From an uncultured Verrucomicrobiota bacterium (lineage in GTDB: Bacteria > Verrucomicrobiota > Verrucomicrobiia > Verrucomicrobiales > Verrucomicrobiaceae): a DNA stretch of 64,000 nt. The notes below the pieces were generated by a model. It was not told the DNA's origin. It made no database searches and saw only the letters and a program-made list of their open reading frames with translations. The position numbers and the translations under genes are program-made. Numbering within the stretch: the first letter of the stretch is position 1; each line of letters starts with the position of its first letter. Positions 1 through 8,574 of the stretch are shown here, one piece after another. The DNA lies in assembly GCA_903848465.1 (NCBI GenBank), contig CAINGK010000125.1:85917-149916 (forward strand), in the 5' to 3' direction.

Positions 1-1391
1 TCGCCACCGCAGTGTGTGACCATTACCACCACGCCCAGATGCTGCGCGATGATCGTGCTTCTGACTCTGGTGGTACAAGGCTCGAATTCTCCAAGCAGAA
101 TGTCATCATCATTGGCCCCACCGGGGTCGGGAAGACCTACCTCGTCAAACACATTGCCGATCTCATTGGCGTGCCGTTTGTAAAGGCGGACGCGACAAAG
201 TTCAGCGAAACCGGCTACGTCGGCGCGGATGTGGATGACCTAGTGCGTGATCTCGTGGCGAAAGCGAATGGCGACATCGAACTCGCGGAGCATGGCATTA
301 TCTATTTGGACGAAATCGACAAGCTCAGCAGCGGCCCCGAACGGCTGGGGCGCGATGTGAGCGGGCGCGGGGTGCAGACCACTCTGCTGAAATTGATGGA
401 GGAAACCGAAGTGGCCCTCTACGCCCCAAACGACATCCGCAGCCAGATGCAGATGATGTTTGACACCCGCAAAGGCCGCACGGGCCGCGAGGTGGTCAAC
501 ACGCGCAATATCCTCTTCATTGTCAGCGGTGCGTTTGGCGGTCTGGAAAAGCTCATTGAAAAGCGTACGAATCGGAAATCCATCGGCTTTGTCTCCTCGG
601 ACACAAAAACCACCTCTGCTGAGTATCTTTTTCGTGAAGCGCGCACCAAGGACTTCATTGACTATGGCTTCGAGGCTGAATTCATTGGCCGCCTGCCCGT
701 GCGTGTGGTCTGTGATCCGCTGAGCGCTGACGACATGTTCCAGATCATGAAGAACTCCGAAGGCAGCCTCATCCGCCAGTATGAGCGTGAGTTCGCCGCC
801 TACGGGGTCAAGGCCGTCTTCAAGGACGACGCCCTGCGCGAGATCGCCAGCCGCGCTGAAGAAGAAAAGACCGGTGCACGCGGCCTCGTTACCGCTTGGG
901 AGCGGGTGCTGCGTGATTTCAAATTTGAAATGCCCAGCCTTGGCCTGCCGGAACTGCTGATAGACGGCGCACTCGTCAGAGAGCCGGAACAAACGCTCGC
1001 CAGATGCCGCACTGACGCCGCCAGCCAGAGCAGAGAACTTGGTGCCGCCCATGCGGGCGAAGTCATGGCCTTTGCGGAACGTTTTCAGCGCGAGCATGGC
1101 TTCATGCTCGACTTCGACAGCGAAGCCGTGGCCGCTTTGGCCGTGCGGGCGCAGCGTGAAGGGCTGCATGTGGAGGCACTATGTGCGAAACTCTTCAAAG
1201 ATTATCCCTTCGGCCTCAAACTTGTGACGCGCAGTACTGGCCAGACCAGTTTCGTCATCACCTCCGACGCGATTGCCAATCCAGATAAGTATGTCAGCGA
1301 ACTCGTCGTGAATGCCTGCCGCCATCAGCCGCAGCCGCCGGTTTCTAACATCATTGATCTCACTCCCGACTCACTCGCCCATGAATCGTAA
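1..1391 (+). CDS. ClpX-like AAA+ ATPase, 5' end cut by window
   Basis: AAA+ unfoldase of the ClpX family. The frame is open to the left edge (codons GCC ACC GCA before the GTG at 12), and the first residues, ATAV-CDHYHH, match the end of the ClpX helix that precedes the nucleotide-binding core, so the true start and any zinc-binding domain lie outside the window. Visible motifs are Walker A GPTGVGKT (about residue 35 from the GTG), Walker B IIYLDEIDK, a GYVG pore loop, sensor EFIGRLPV and sensor-2 GARGL. The tripeptide IGF, which in ClpX docks on ClpP, is present near residue 193. After the usual C-terminal domain there is an extra segment of about 100 residues (about 350-450) that resembles a second, degenerate copy of that domain. 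The 3' end overlaps the next gene by 11 bases, so the two are probably co-transcribed. The product may be a specialised ClpX paralogue rather than the housekeeping one. Confidence 0.85.
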   Translation, partial: ATAVCDHYHHAQMLRDDRASDSGGTRLEFSKQNVIIIGPTGVGKTYLVKHIADLIGVPFVKADATKFSETGYVGADVDDLVRDLVAKANGDIELAEHGIIYLDEIDKLSSGPERLGRDVSGRGVQTTLLKLMEETEVALYAPNDIRSQMQMMFDTRKGRTGREVVNTRNILFIVSGAFGGLEKLIEKRTNRKSIGFVSSDTKTTSAEYLFREARTKDFIDYGFEAEFIGRLPVRVVCDPLSADDMFQIMKNSEGSLIRQYEREFAAYGVKAVFKDDALREIASRAEEEKTGARGLVTAWERVLRDFKFEMPSLGLPELLIDGALVREPEQTLARCRTDAASQSRELGAAHAGEVMAFAERFQREHGFMLDFDSEAVAALAVRAQREGLHVEALCAKLFKDYPFGLKLVTRSTGQTSFVITSDAIANPDKYVSELVVNACRHQPQPPVSNIIDLTPDSLAHES

Positions 1392-2667
1392 TCATTCCGC
1401 CGCCATGTTCATTGGCGTGCTTGTCTGCATCCCGTTGCTGGCCTTGTATCATTTTGGCTTTTTCAAGGCCACGGCAGACTGGTTTGCAGTACTCTATGCG
1501 CGCGGTTTTATTTTGCCATCTGGCGGCTTGAAGCAGATCATCTGGCTCCAGTATGGCTACTATACCCTCATGGCCTTCATCAGTGCCTGGGTTTGCGTTG
1601 AGATGCCCTCACAGTGGCGGCGTTTTGCGTTCCTCCTCGGCGGCACCTTTCTCACGAGCACGTTTGCTTGCATCATGGCCATGAGCGGCATTTTGTTCGA
1701 GCCGATCTCTGGCTCATTGGCGCTGTGGTTCGCTGGCATCGCCGGTATTGCCGTGGGTGGTTCGGTCAACGCCTACCGCTGTCATGTCATGCGGGACTAC
1801 TTTGTCGGACGGCTTTCCACGCGTTTGTTTGAGGAACTCGCCGACCAAAACAACCCGGCGAAAATGACGGAGCGCCGTGAAATCACCGTGCTGACCTGCC
1901 GTCTGCTGAATCATGGCGAACTCTCCACGGGCATTGAAGCGTCACAGTTCGAGGAACTTGCCACGCACTTCCAGCGCAGCATTTCGGATTTTCTCATCGC
2001 GCGCGGTGCCTACCTGGATGACTGCAATGCCCGGCAGGTGCGCGTCTTCTTCGGTTTCCCGCTGACAGATGAGCACCACGCCCTGCATGCCGTTCAGGTG
2101 GCCGCAGTACTGCGCACCCACTTGGCTACGCTAACTCGTGAGATCGAGCAACGCTTTGGCAAGAAAGCGCAGATCGGTGTAGCATTCAGCACCGGACCGG
2201 CGGTCTGCGGGCTGTTTGGCGTCAGTCACTTTGAAAGTTTCAGTGCGGTGGGTGATGTGATCGATTTTTCCACCCAGCTATGTGTTTTGAATGCTGAGTA
2301 TGGCAGCAAGGTGCTGCTGAGCGCGAGAACGTATGCTTTGGTGAAGGACACCGCCGAGGTGCGGCCGATGGAAATGGTCAGTTCCGTGGGTTCCAATCAG
2401 ATGAGCGAGGTTTACGAACTGCTCGCTGAGAAAGGCACTCTTTCAGAGCCGGACATCCGCACCCGTGATGCCTTCTGGCAGGGTGTGGTGCAGTACCGCA
2501 AAGGTGAGCTGAAGCAGGCATTGGAAAGCTTCACCAGCGCATCCATCGAGGGCCGTGAGGATGCACCGCTGAAGTACTTCATAGAGCGCGTCGAACTGGC
2601 CTTGAAGGAGGCAGCATCGCCCGCAAAAGAGACGCCCAAACATTCGCGCAAACTCGCCACGACCTGA
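1381..2667 (+). CDS. membrane protein with degenerate class III nucleotide cyclase domain
   Basis: About 428 residues. ATG 1381 is chosen over the earlier in-frame start at 1312 because it opens a hydrophobic N-terminus and only slightly overlaps the preceding gene. Four membrane segments lie within the first 135 residues or so, followed by a CYCc-type domain (about 160-345) and a short TPR-like tail. The fold is recognisable from ITVLTCRLL at the start, VRVFFGFP, and AVGDVIDFSTQL near the end. Catalytic residues look lost: the first metal Asp of the usual FADIxG motif is replaced (TCRLL), the second GD motif reads NARQ, and the usual GDxVNLAARL reads GDVIDFSTQL. It is therefore probably not a working adenylate/guanylate cyclase and may act as a regulatory or binding domain facing the cytoplasm. 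The tail repeats a helix pair (FWQGVVQYRKGELKQALESF) typical of TPR units. Confidence 0.8.
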   Translation: MNRNHSAAMFIGVLVCIPLLALYHFGFFKATADWFAVLYARGFILPSGGLKQIIWLQYGYYTLMAFISAWVCVEMPSQWRRFAFLLGGTFLTSTFACIMAMSGILFEPISGSLALWFAGIAGIAVGGSVNAYRCHVMRDYFVGRLSTRLFEELADQNNPAKMTERREITVLTCRLLNHGELSTGIEASQFEELATHFQRSISDFLIARGAYLDDCNARQVRVFFGFPLTDEHHALHAVQVAAVLRTHLATLTREIEQRFGKKAQIGVAFSTGPAVCGLFGVSHFESFSAVGDVIDFSTQLCVLNAEYGSKVLLSARTYALVKDTAEVRPMEMVSSVGSNQMSEVYELLAEKGTLSEPDIRTRDAFWQGVVQYRKGELKQALESFTSASIEGREDAPLKYFIERVELALKEAASPAKETPKHSRKLATT

Positions 2668-2678
2668 GTTTTTTCGCC

Positions 2679-3287
2679 GTGCGCATTGACTATCCACCTG
2701 CAATCCAGCGCCTCGTCGCCCAGCTCAAATCGCTGCCCGGCCTGGGACCTCGTAGCGCGGAGCGTCTCATGATCTGGCTGCTGCAGATGCGCGATGAACG
2801 GATTACCGCACTCTCCAACACCTTGCTGGAGGCCAAGGACCGCATCGTTCCATGCGATGACTGCGGGTTCTTCATTGAAACCGACAGTGCCTGCCTGCTT
2901 TGTCACGACCCCCGTCGCCAGCAGCAGCAGCTCTGCGTGGTCGAGCAGGCCGCAGATGTGCTGCGCATGGAGCGCTCGGGTGCGTTTCAAGGCTTGTACC
3001 ATGTGCTGGGCGGCAGGCTTTCGCCGCTGGACAACGTGACTCCGGAAGACCTGCGCATGGAATCACTAGTCAATCGCGTGCGTGATCTGCACACGGAAGA
3101 AGTCATCATCGCACTCGGTTCCGATGTCGAAGGCGAAGCCACCGCCAGCTACATCGCCGATCTGCTGCGACCCGCAGGGATCGCCATCACCCGCTTGGCC
3201 CAGGGCATGCCTGCTGGGGGCGGGCTTGACCACGTGGACGAACTCACGCTGTATCAGGCCCTGCACGGACGGCGGAAAATGGGATAA
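2679..3287 (+). CDS. recR: recombination mediator RecR
   Basis: RecR acts with RecO (and RecF) to load RecA on SSB-coated single-stranded DNA. The 202 residues match the family length of about 200. Features in order are an N-terminal helix-hairpin-helix (LPGLGPRSAERL), a four-cysteine zinc finger (CDDCG ... CLLC), and a Toprim domain (EEVIIALGSDVEGEATA) followed by the C-terminal TRLAQGMPAGGGLDHVDELTL segment. The start is a GTG at 2679, 12 bases after the stop of the cyclase-like gene, with no better ATG nearby. No dnaX or YbaB gene, the frequent neighbours of recR, is visible here. Confidence 0.95.
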   Translation: MRIDYPPAIQRLVAQLKSLPGLGPRSAERLMIWLLQMRDERITALSNTLLEAKDRIVPCDDCGFFIETDSACLLCHDPRRQQQQLCVVEQAADVLRMERSGAFQGLYHVLGGRLSPLDNVTPEDLRMESLVNRVRDLHTEEVIIALGSDVEGEATASYIADLLRPAGIAITRLAQGMPAGGGLDHVDELTLYQALHGRRKMG

Positions 3288-3330
3288 TTCTTCTCGACAG
3301 ATGGTTCTGCTTCACCCAAAAAGAACGTCC

Positions 3331-4038
3331 ATGGACTACCACATCGCTCGCAATGATCAGCAACTTGGCGTTTTTGCCGAGCCGGAAATCCAGTCGGGTA
3401 TCGCAACTGGGCGTTTTTCAGCCGATGATCTGTTTTGGACTGAGGGCATGTCAGAATGGCAGAACCTGAGCACGCGGTTCAGCTTTCACGTCGTTCAGCC
3501 AATTTTTTCGGCCGCTGCCACCGCTGCTCCAGCTTTCAATCCATATGCGGCACCCAAGGCAAACATAGTCACGCCGGTGATGATGCCAAAACTCGAACTC
3601 GCCTCGCGTGGCAGTCGGCTCGGGGCAGCTCTATTGGACGCTTTGGTCGGCATGTTCGTGGTTGGTCTGCCGGTGGTATGCGGAATCGCCATGATTGATC
3701 ACAAAAAGGATTCGGTTTCAACTGGCTCGGTGATCTGTTTCGTCCTCGCGGCTCTGGGTTTTCTGGCTCTCCTCATCTACAATATTGTGCTGCTTTCCAC
3801 GCAGGGGCAAACCCTCGCCAAAAAGTGGCTGGGCATCCGTATTGTGACGCATCCTGACGGTCAAAAACCTGGTTTCGTGAAGGCCTTCCTGCTGCGTTCG
3901 TTTGTCAACGGCATCATTGCCCAGGTGGTGCCGTTCTATCCCATTGTTGATGCCTGTTTCATTTTTCGCGAAGATCAGCGCTGTTTGCACGACATGATCG
4001 CAGACACCACTGTGATCGTGGACAATTCGGGCGCTTGA
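3331..4038 (+). CDS. GYF_2 and RDD domain membrane protein
   Basis: About 235 residues. The start is taken at ATG 3331, which opens directly into a GYF_2 (DUF4339) domain: MDYHIARNDQQLGVF ... DLFWTEGMSEWQNL, a roughly 50-residue peptide-binding-like module common in Verrucomicrobia and Planctomycetes. A short proline/alanine linker follows, then an RDD domain with membrane helices (about 100-235; RGSRLGAALLDALVG, then QTLAKKWLGIRIV). The RDD function is not firmly established; some members have been linked to ion or solute transport. The gene lies 43 bases after recR and ends one base before the convergent zincin gene. Confidence 0.8.
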   Translation: MDYHIARNDQQLGVFAEPEIQSGIATGRFSADDLFWTEGMSEWQNLSTRFSFHVVQPIFSAAATAAPAFNPYAAPKANIVTPVMMPKLELASRGSRLGAALLDALVGMFVVGLPVVCGIAMIDHKKDSVSTGSVICFVLAALGFLALLIYNIVLLSTQGQTLAKKWLGIRIVTHPDGQKPGFVKAFLLRSFVNGIIAQVVPFYPIVDACFIFREDQRCLHDMIADTTVIVDNSGA

Positions 4039-4410
4039 TCACTCCAGCCCCAGTGCCGCTACTTCGTCTTCATCCAGTCCGAGGTAGTGGCCCAGTTCGT
4101 GGAGAAAGGTGATGCGGACTTCGTGGCGATAGGTAGCGAGATCCCCAGCGCATTCGTCCCAGAGGTTGTCCAGGAAAAGGCGGATTCGTGGCATCTCGTC
4201 CGGAGTTTCCGGCAGCCCATCACTGCGGGAGAGACCTTCAAACAGCCCCAACAGATCAGGATCAAGATCCTCATCAATGTCGATCAAGGCATCCATCTCC
4301 GTCAGCTCAATGCGGCAGTCACCTGCCTCTTGACGAATCTCTGTCGGCAGTGAAAGCAGCGTGTCTTTGACGACACGGGTGGCGATGGTGAGTAGGCGTG
4401 GGAAGCGCAT
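4039..4410 (-). CDS. zincin-like metallopeptidase family protein (PF06262 type)
   Basis: The 123-residue protein is mostly acidic and ends with the zinc-protease signature HELGHYLGLDEDE, in which the two His and the Glu form the HExxH core and the Asp two positions past GL is the third-ligand candidate. The short length and C-terminal position of the motif match the Zincin_1/DUF1025 family (about 120-150 residues). There is no signal peptide, so it is cytoplasmic. It begins 6 bases after the stop of the M1 aminopeptidase on the same strand, so the two metallopeptidases probably form an operon. The substrate is unknown. Confidence 0.8.
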   Translation of the reverse strand: MRFPRLLTIATRVVKDTLLSLPTEIRQEAGDCRIELTEMDALIDIDEDLDPDLLGLFEGLSRSDGLPETPDEMPRIRLFLDNLWDECAGDLATYRHEVRITFLHELGHYLGLDEDEVAALGLE

Positions 4411-4416
4411 GGTCGA

Positions 4417-7032
4417 TTACTTGCCTGCTTTTTTCGGTGCAGCGGACGGTTGTGACTTTTTCTTCAGGGTATCGAGTTCCCCCTGCTGCTCCTCGGCCTG
4501 CTTTTGCAACTGCTGTACACGGTCCCAGAGTTTCTTCAAATCGGCAGGGCTTTCCAGGCTGGCGCGGATGTCTTGCACCGCTTTGGCCGCTGCCTCGCGC
4601 ACGGGGTCGATGCGGTCATTGCTGATGGCGAGCAGTGGTTCCAGCACGGCGAGCGCCTTGGGATCGCGCAGGATTCCAAGAGCCTTGGCGCTGGCAACAC
4701 GCCAGGCGTAGCGCGGGTCGGTAAGTTTGGCGGTGAGGAATGCGCGCACAGCATCGCGCTGAGCATTCGTGGGCCGACGCGCGAGGAAGGCCAGCGCATC
4801 AAAGGCGGTGCCTACATCTCGACCACGTAAATCATTGAGAGATTGCAGCCGGGCCAGCACATCGGGAACGGCGGATTCGTCGTCTTGAGCACGCAGCGCC
4901 TTGATGGCGGTGAGTTGGAGCGCGCTGTTGAAGCTGGTGCTGCGCAGGTGTGTGCGGAGTGCGGCGGAAACTGCGGCATCGCCAGGACGTGCACCCCAGG
5001 TTTCGATGATGCTGGCAAGAATATCGGGGTTCTTCTCCTTCTGGGCCATTTGCCACAAGGTTTCCAGCGAATCAGGAGTGTTCAGCGCGGCTAGCGCCTG
5101 CACGACGGCTCGGCGCACTCGTGCATCGGGCTGATTGCTGCTGCCGGCGATCAGTGCCGCACGCGCTGATGGCTCGGCGATTTTCGCGAGTGATTTCGCC
5201 GCCTCGGCGCGGACGGCGTAAAAGCCGTCTTCTCGCAAGACCTTGCCCAGCTTGTCGATCTGCTTCTCGTTCAGCGTGCTGATGGCGAGCAGGCGGCCGA
5301 TGACATCAGATTGCAGTTGCTTGTCGAGCAGCGGACCCTGAGGCGTGAAAGCGATTTTGGCCAGAACGGTGTAATCAGGGTCGATGCGCACCAGTTCGGG
5401 CTGTGAGGGCAGCGTAAAGTAAAAGTCCTCGACCTCTTTGCTCACATCGGCTTTGAAACGCAGCAGCTCTTTTTGCCCGGCTACGGCAAAGCCAACAGGC
5501 AGCGGCAATTGGAAGATGCGCACCTGCTCGCTGAGCTTCTGCGTCTGCCTTACGGTGATCCTCGCCTGTTTAGAACTGGCGTCCCACGAGTAGTCGATTT
5601 TCAACTCCGGCACGCCACCATGGAAGAGCCATTGATCGAAAAATTGATCAAACGACAGCCCGCTGACTTCTTCGATTACATCTTGCAAGTCCTCGGTGCG
5701 GACAATGCCGTTGCGATGCCGCTCAAGATAAGTCTTGATGCACTTGCGGTACAAATCAGCGCCAAGTTGGCTGCGCAGCATGTGCAGCACCCAGCCGCCT
5801 TTAGGGTAGGCGCGTGAGTCAAACTGCTGCATGGGGTCGCCATAGTCACGCCACACGATGGGGCGGGTGTCGTTTGCCTGGAATACCTGCTGCGCTTCCT
5901 TCCAAAGCGCGTACTTCATCGCATCGATGCCGAGTTTCTGTTCTTCATAGAGCACCGTGTAGTAGGTGGCGAAGCCTTCATTCAGCCAGAGGTGCGACCA
6001 GTCACGGCAGGTGACGAGATCACCAAACCACTGATGGGCCGTCTCGTGTGCATCAAGCTCATGCAGGGAGCGCAACTGCTCGGTGTCGGAGTTGAACAGC
6101 ATGTCAGCGGCTTCAAAGGTGCAGCTCGTGTTTTCCATGCCGCCGGCGATGAAATCGAGGCAGTAGATCTGATAGTATTTGTCCCAGGCAAAGGGCACGC
6201 CGATTTCCTTCTGGTAGAACTCGATGATCTTGCGCGTGTCGGTAAAGGCGTTCGCCGCCTGCGCAGTGTAGGAAGGTGGCACCAGCAGCGCGAGTGGCAG
6301 CGTGCCTGCTTTGTCTTCCAGCTTGTGGAAGTTACCTGCGGCCATCGCGATGAGGTAGTTCACGTGCGGCTTGTCCTGTAGCCAGTGAAACGCCACGAGC
6401 CCATCCCCTCCAGGTTGTTCGCTCTTTAGCGTGCCATTGGAGATGACCTGCATGCCTTTGGGCACATGGCAGATGACCTCGCTGGTGAAACGCTCATTGG
6501 GGTAATCGTAGCTGGGGAACCAAAAACGATGTTCCTCCGGCTCTCCCTGGCTCCAAACCTGCGTATCGCTTGCATTGTATCCCATCTCCGGGGTGCGGAA
6601 ATACAGGCCGTGATCGGGCTGCGCGGAATAAGTGACCGTGACCGTTGCCTCGGCGTCAGGCGCGATCTCTTTGGCAAAGGTGATGATGAGTTTGTCATCC
6701 GTGGTCTGATGCTCCGCCACCTGGGCACCGGTTGCCGTAATGGAGGTGATCTTCAAATCCACCGCGTCCAGTTCCAGTTTCTCCAGTGGCAGTGAGATCG
6801 GCTTGAAGCGTAGGGTCGCTGTGCCGGAGACCGTTCGTTTGGCAAAATCCGGCGTCACATCGAGCTTCACATGCAGAATGTCCGCCCGCCGGTCTCGTGC
6901 ATATTTGCGCCCTGGGATGAGCTTGAGCGGTTGCGGCAAGAAATGCTTGTCGCAATGAAGACATTCGGTGGAGTCAGCACCGGCCTCCAGGGTCAGCAAT
7001 GCGAGGGCAAGAATGAAAAGATGGATGCGCAT
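4417..7032 (-). CDS. M1 family aminopeptidase with C-terminal HEAT repeats
   Basis: Secreted or periplasmic zinc aminopeptidase of 871 residues. ATG at 7032 is chosen because it opens a clear signal peptide (MRIHLFILALALLTLEAGA); the frame also runs 31 codons further upstream without signal-like sequence. Next come the beta-sandwich N-domain, the exopeptidase motif GGMEN (a GAMEN variant), the zinc site HETAH (His329, Glu330, His333) and downstream NEGFATYY with the third ligand. The C-terminal third is not the usual ERAP-like domain but a run of HEAT-like repeats (VRAEAAKSLAKIA, VRRAVVQALAAL, WRVASAKALGIL, VREAAAKAVQDI), ending in a coiled coil and a Lys-rich tail. The catalytic domain plus HEAT resembles the cold-active ColAP/LTA4H-like branch. 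It is co-directional with the small zincin downstream. Confidence 0.9.
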   Translation of the reverse strand: MRIHLFILALALLTLEAGADSTECLHCDKHFLPQPLKLIPGRKYARDRRADILHVKLDVTPDFAKRTVSGTATLRFKPISLPLEKLELDAVDLKITSITATGAQVAEHQTTDDKLIITFAKEIAPDAEATVTVTYSAQPDHGLYFRTPEMGYNASDTQVWSQGEPEEHRFWFPSYDYPNERFTSEVICHVPKGMQVISNGTLKSEQPGGDGLVAFHWLQDKPHVNYLIAMAAGNFHKLEDKAGTLPLALLVPPSYTAQAANAFTDTRKIIEFYQKEIGVPFAWDKYYQIYCLDFIAGGMENTSCTFEAADMLFNSDTEQLRSLHELDAHETAHQWFGDLVTCRDWSHLWLNEGFATYYTVLYEEQKLGIDAMKYALWKEAQQVFQANDTRPIVWRDYGDPMQQFDSRAYPKGGWVLHMLRSQLGADLYRKCIKTYLERHRNGIVRTEDLQDVIEEVSGLSFDQFFDQWLFHGGVPELKIDYSWDASSKQARITVRQTQKLSEQVRIFQLPLPVGFAVAGQKELLRFKADVSKEVEDFYFTLPSQPELVRIDPDYTVLAKIAFTPQGPLLDKQLQSDVIGRLLAISTLNEKQIDKLGKVLREDGFYAVRAEAAKSLAKIAEPSARAALIAGSSNQPDARVRRAVVQALAALNTPDSLETLWQMAQKEKNPDILASIIETWGARPGDAAVSAALRTHLRSTSFNSALQLTAIKALRAQDDESAVPDVLARLQSLNDLRGRDVGTAFDALAFLARRPTNAQRDAVRAFLTAKLTDPRYAWRVASAKALGILRDPKALAVLEPLLAISNDRIDPVREAAAKAVQDIRASLESPADLKKLWDRVQQLQKQAEEQQGELDTLKKKSQPSAAPKKAGK

Positions 7033-7117
7033 GATGGCGCGAGCATCCCGAAGCCGATGCTGGGTGGCAAGTATAATCAGGAAGGAGTGCCGCCGAATGG
7101 GCGTATTTGGCAGGGTC

Positions 7118-8521
7118 ATGCTCACCTTCTCCGATCACAGCCTGGGTTCTTCGCGCCTTCAGCGGCGTGATTTCCTGCGCATCGGCGGGCTGGGGCTGGG
7201 TGGGCTGGGTTTGAGTGATCTGATGGCGCTCAAGTCACTGGCAGCTCCTCAAAAATCGCTGCTCAAGGACAAGTCCGTCATCTTCCTGTTCATGCACGGC
7301 GGGCCGTCGCAGTTCGAAACTTTTGATCCGAAGATGGACGCACCATCGGAGATCCGCAGCGTTACGGGGGAGATTAAAACCAAACTTCCGGGTGTCACTT
7401 TTGGCAGCACGTTTGAGCGGCTGGCCAAACTGGCGGATAAGTTCAGCATCGTACGGTCCTTCGTCACAGGCGATGCGGTGCATGACATCAAGACCATCGT
7501 TGGCAAAGATACGATGAAGGCGAATCTCGGCTCGCTGTACTCACGCATGGCCGGACCGCTGCGCCAAAGCAACGCGATGCCGACGAATGTGGCGCTGTTT
7601 CCGCAGGCGGTGGCAGCCACCGCAGGCCCCGTGATCAAGCAATTCGGCGATTTCACCTCCAGCGGTGAATTGGGCGCGACATACCAGCCCTTTGTGCCCG
7701 GTGCAGGCAGTGGTGCCCAGGCGGACATGACCCTGAGCATGTCGCAGACCCGGCTGGATGACCGCCGCTCCTTGCTTGCCTCACTGGATCAATGGCAGCG
7801 AACCATGGACGGCAGTCAGTCCATCGGTGGCATGTCGGAATTTCAAACGCTCGCCTTCGATGTGCTCCGGCGCGGTGTGTCGGATGCCTTTGACCTCCGC
7901 AAGGAAGACCCGCGCCTCATCGCCCGGTATGACACGGCTCCGCTGCTGCCAAAAGACCGCATCAGCACGCAGTGGAACAATCGTGAACATTATGCCGACA
8001 ACGCGGCCACTCTGGGCAAGCTACTGCTCATGGCGCGGCGGTTGTGTGAGCGCGGCTGCGGCTTCGTCACCGTCACGACGAGCTTTGTGTGGGACATGCA
8101 TGCCGACAACAACAACGCCCCGTGCCGCACGGGCATGGACTACGTCGGGCGGCCGTTTGATCACGCCGTTTCCGCCTTGATCGAAGACATTGAGGCGCGA
8201 GGCCTGCGGGATAAAATCATGCTCGTCTGTTGTGGCGAGATGGGCCGCTCGCCCAAGCTCAATGTCAAAGGCGGGCGCGACCATTGGGGTGGCCTAGCTC
8301 CGCTCATGATCTATGGCGGCGGCTTGAAAATGGGCCAGGTCATCGGGCAGTCGGCCCGCAATGGCGGTGAGCCCGCCTCAGAGCCGATCACGATTCCCGA
8401 TTTGGTCGCCACCATCATGCACACCCTGGTGAATGTGGGGGAGGCACGAGTCACCGATGGCCTGCCGGCGAGTCTTCTCAATGTGCTGACGCGTGGTGAG
8501 CCTATTCGTGGGCTGGTTTGA
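7118..8521 (+). CDS. Tat-exported DUF1501 family protein
   Basis: About 467 residues. ATG 7118 is preferred over the frame's earlier start at 6968 because the twin-arginine signal (RRDFLRIGGLGLGGLGL) then begins near residue 16. The DUF1501 domain has an alkaline-phosphatase/sulfatase-like fold. Visible family motifs are FLFMHGGPSQFETFDPK near the N-terminus, the middle VTTSFVWDMHADNN, and CCGEMGRSPK ... GRDHWGG near the C-terminus, where the His and Asp are probable metal ligands. In Planctomycetes and Verrucomicrobia these genes usually follow a PSD1/DUF1549 cytochrome gene; here that partner is absent and the upstream neighbour is the divergent aminopeptidase. The substrate is unknown. Confidence 0.9.
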   Translation: MLTFSDHSLGSSRLQRRDFLRIGGLGLGGLGLSDLMALKSLAAPQKSLLKDKSVIFLFMHGGPSQFETFDPKMDAPSEIRSVTGEIKTKLPGVTFGSTFERLAKLADKFSIVRSFVTGDAVHDIKTIVGKDTMKANLGSLYSRMAGPLRQSNAMPTNVALFPQAVAATAGPVIKQFGDFTSSGELGATYQPFVPGAGSGAQADMTLSMSQTRLDDRRSLLASLDQWQRTMDGSQSIGGMSEFQTLAFDVLRRGVSDAFDLRKEDPRLIARYDTAPLLPKDRISTQWNNREHYADNAATLGKLLLMARRLCERGCGFVTVTTSFVWDMHADNNNAPCRTGMDYVGRPFDHAVSALIEDIEARGLRDKIMLVCCGEMGRSPKLNVKGGRDHWGGLAPLMIYGGGLKMGQVIGQSARNGGEPASEPITIPDLVATIMHTLVNVGEARVTDGLPASLLNVLTRGEPIRGLV

Positions 8522-8574
8522 ATGGGGTGACGGCGGAACGTTGCCATGAAGACCGGCTTGCAGCGAAACTAGGC

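Noticed and set aside
240..1169. Open frame of 309 codons on the minus strand across the ClpX-like gene
   Set aside because: Antisense to Walker A/B motifs, with no recognisable domain; a shadow frame.
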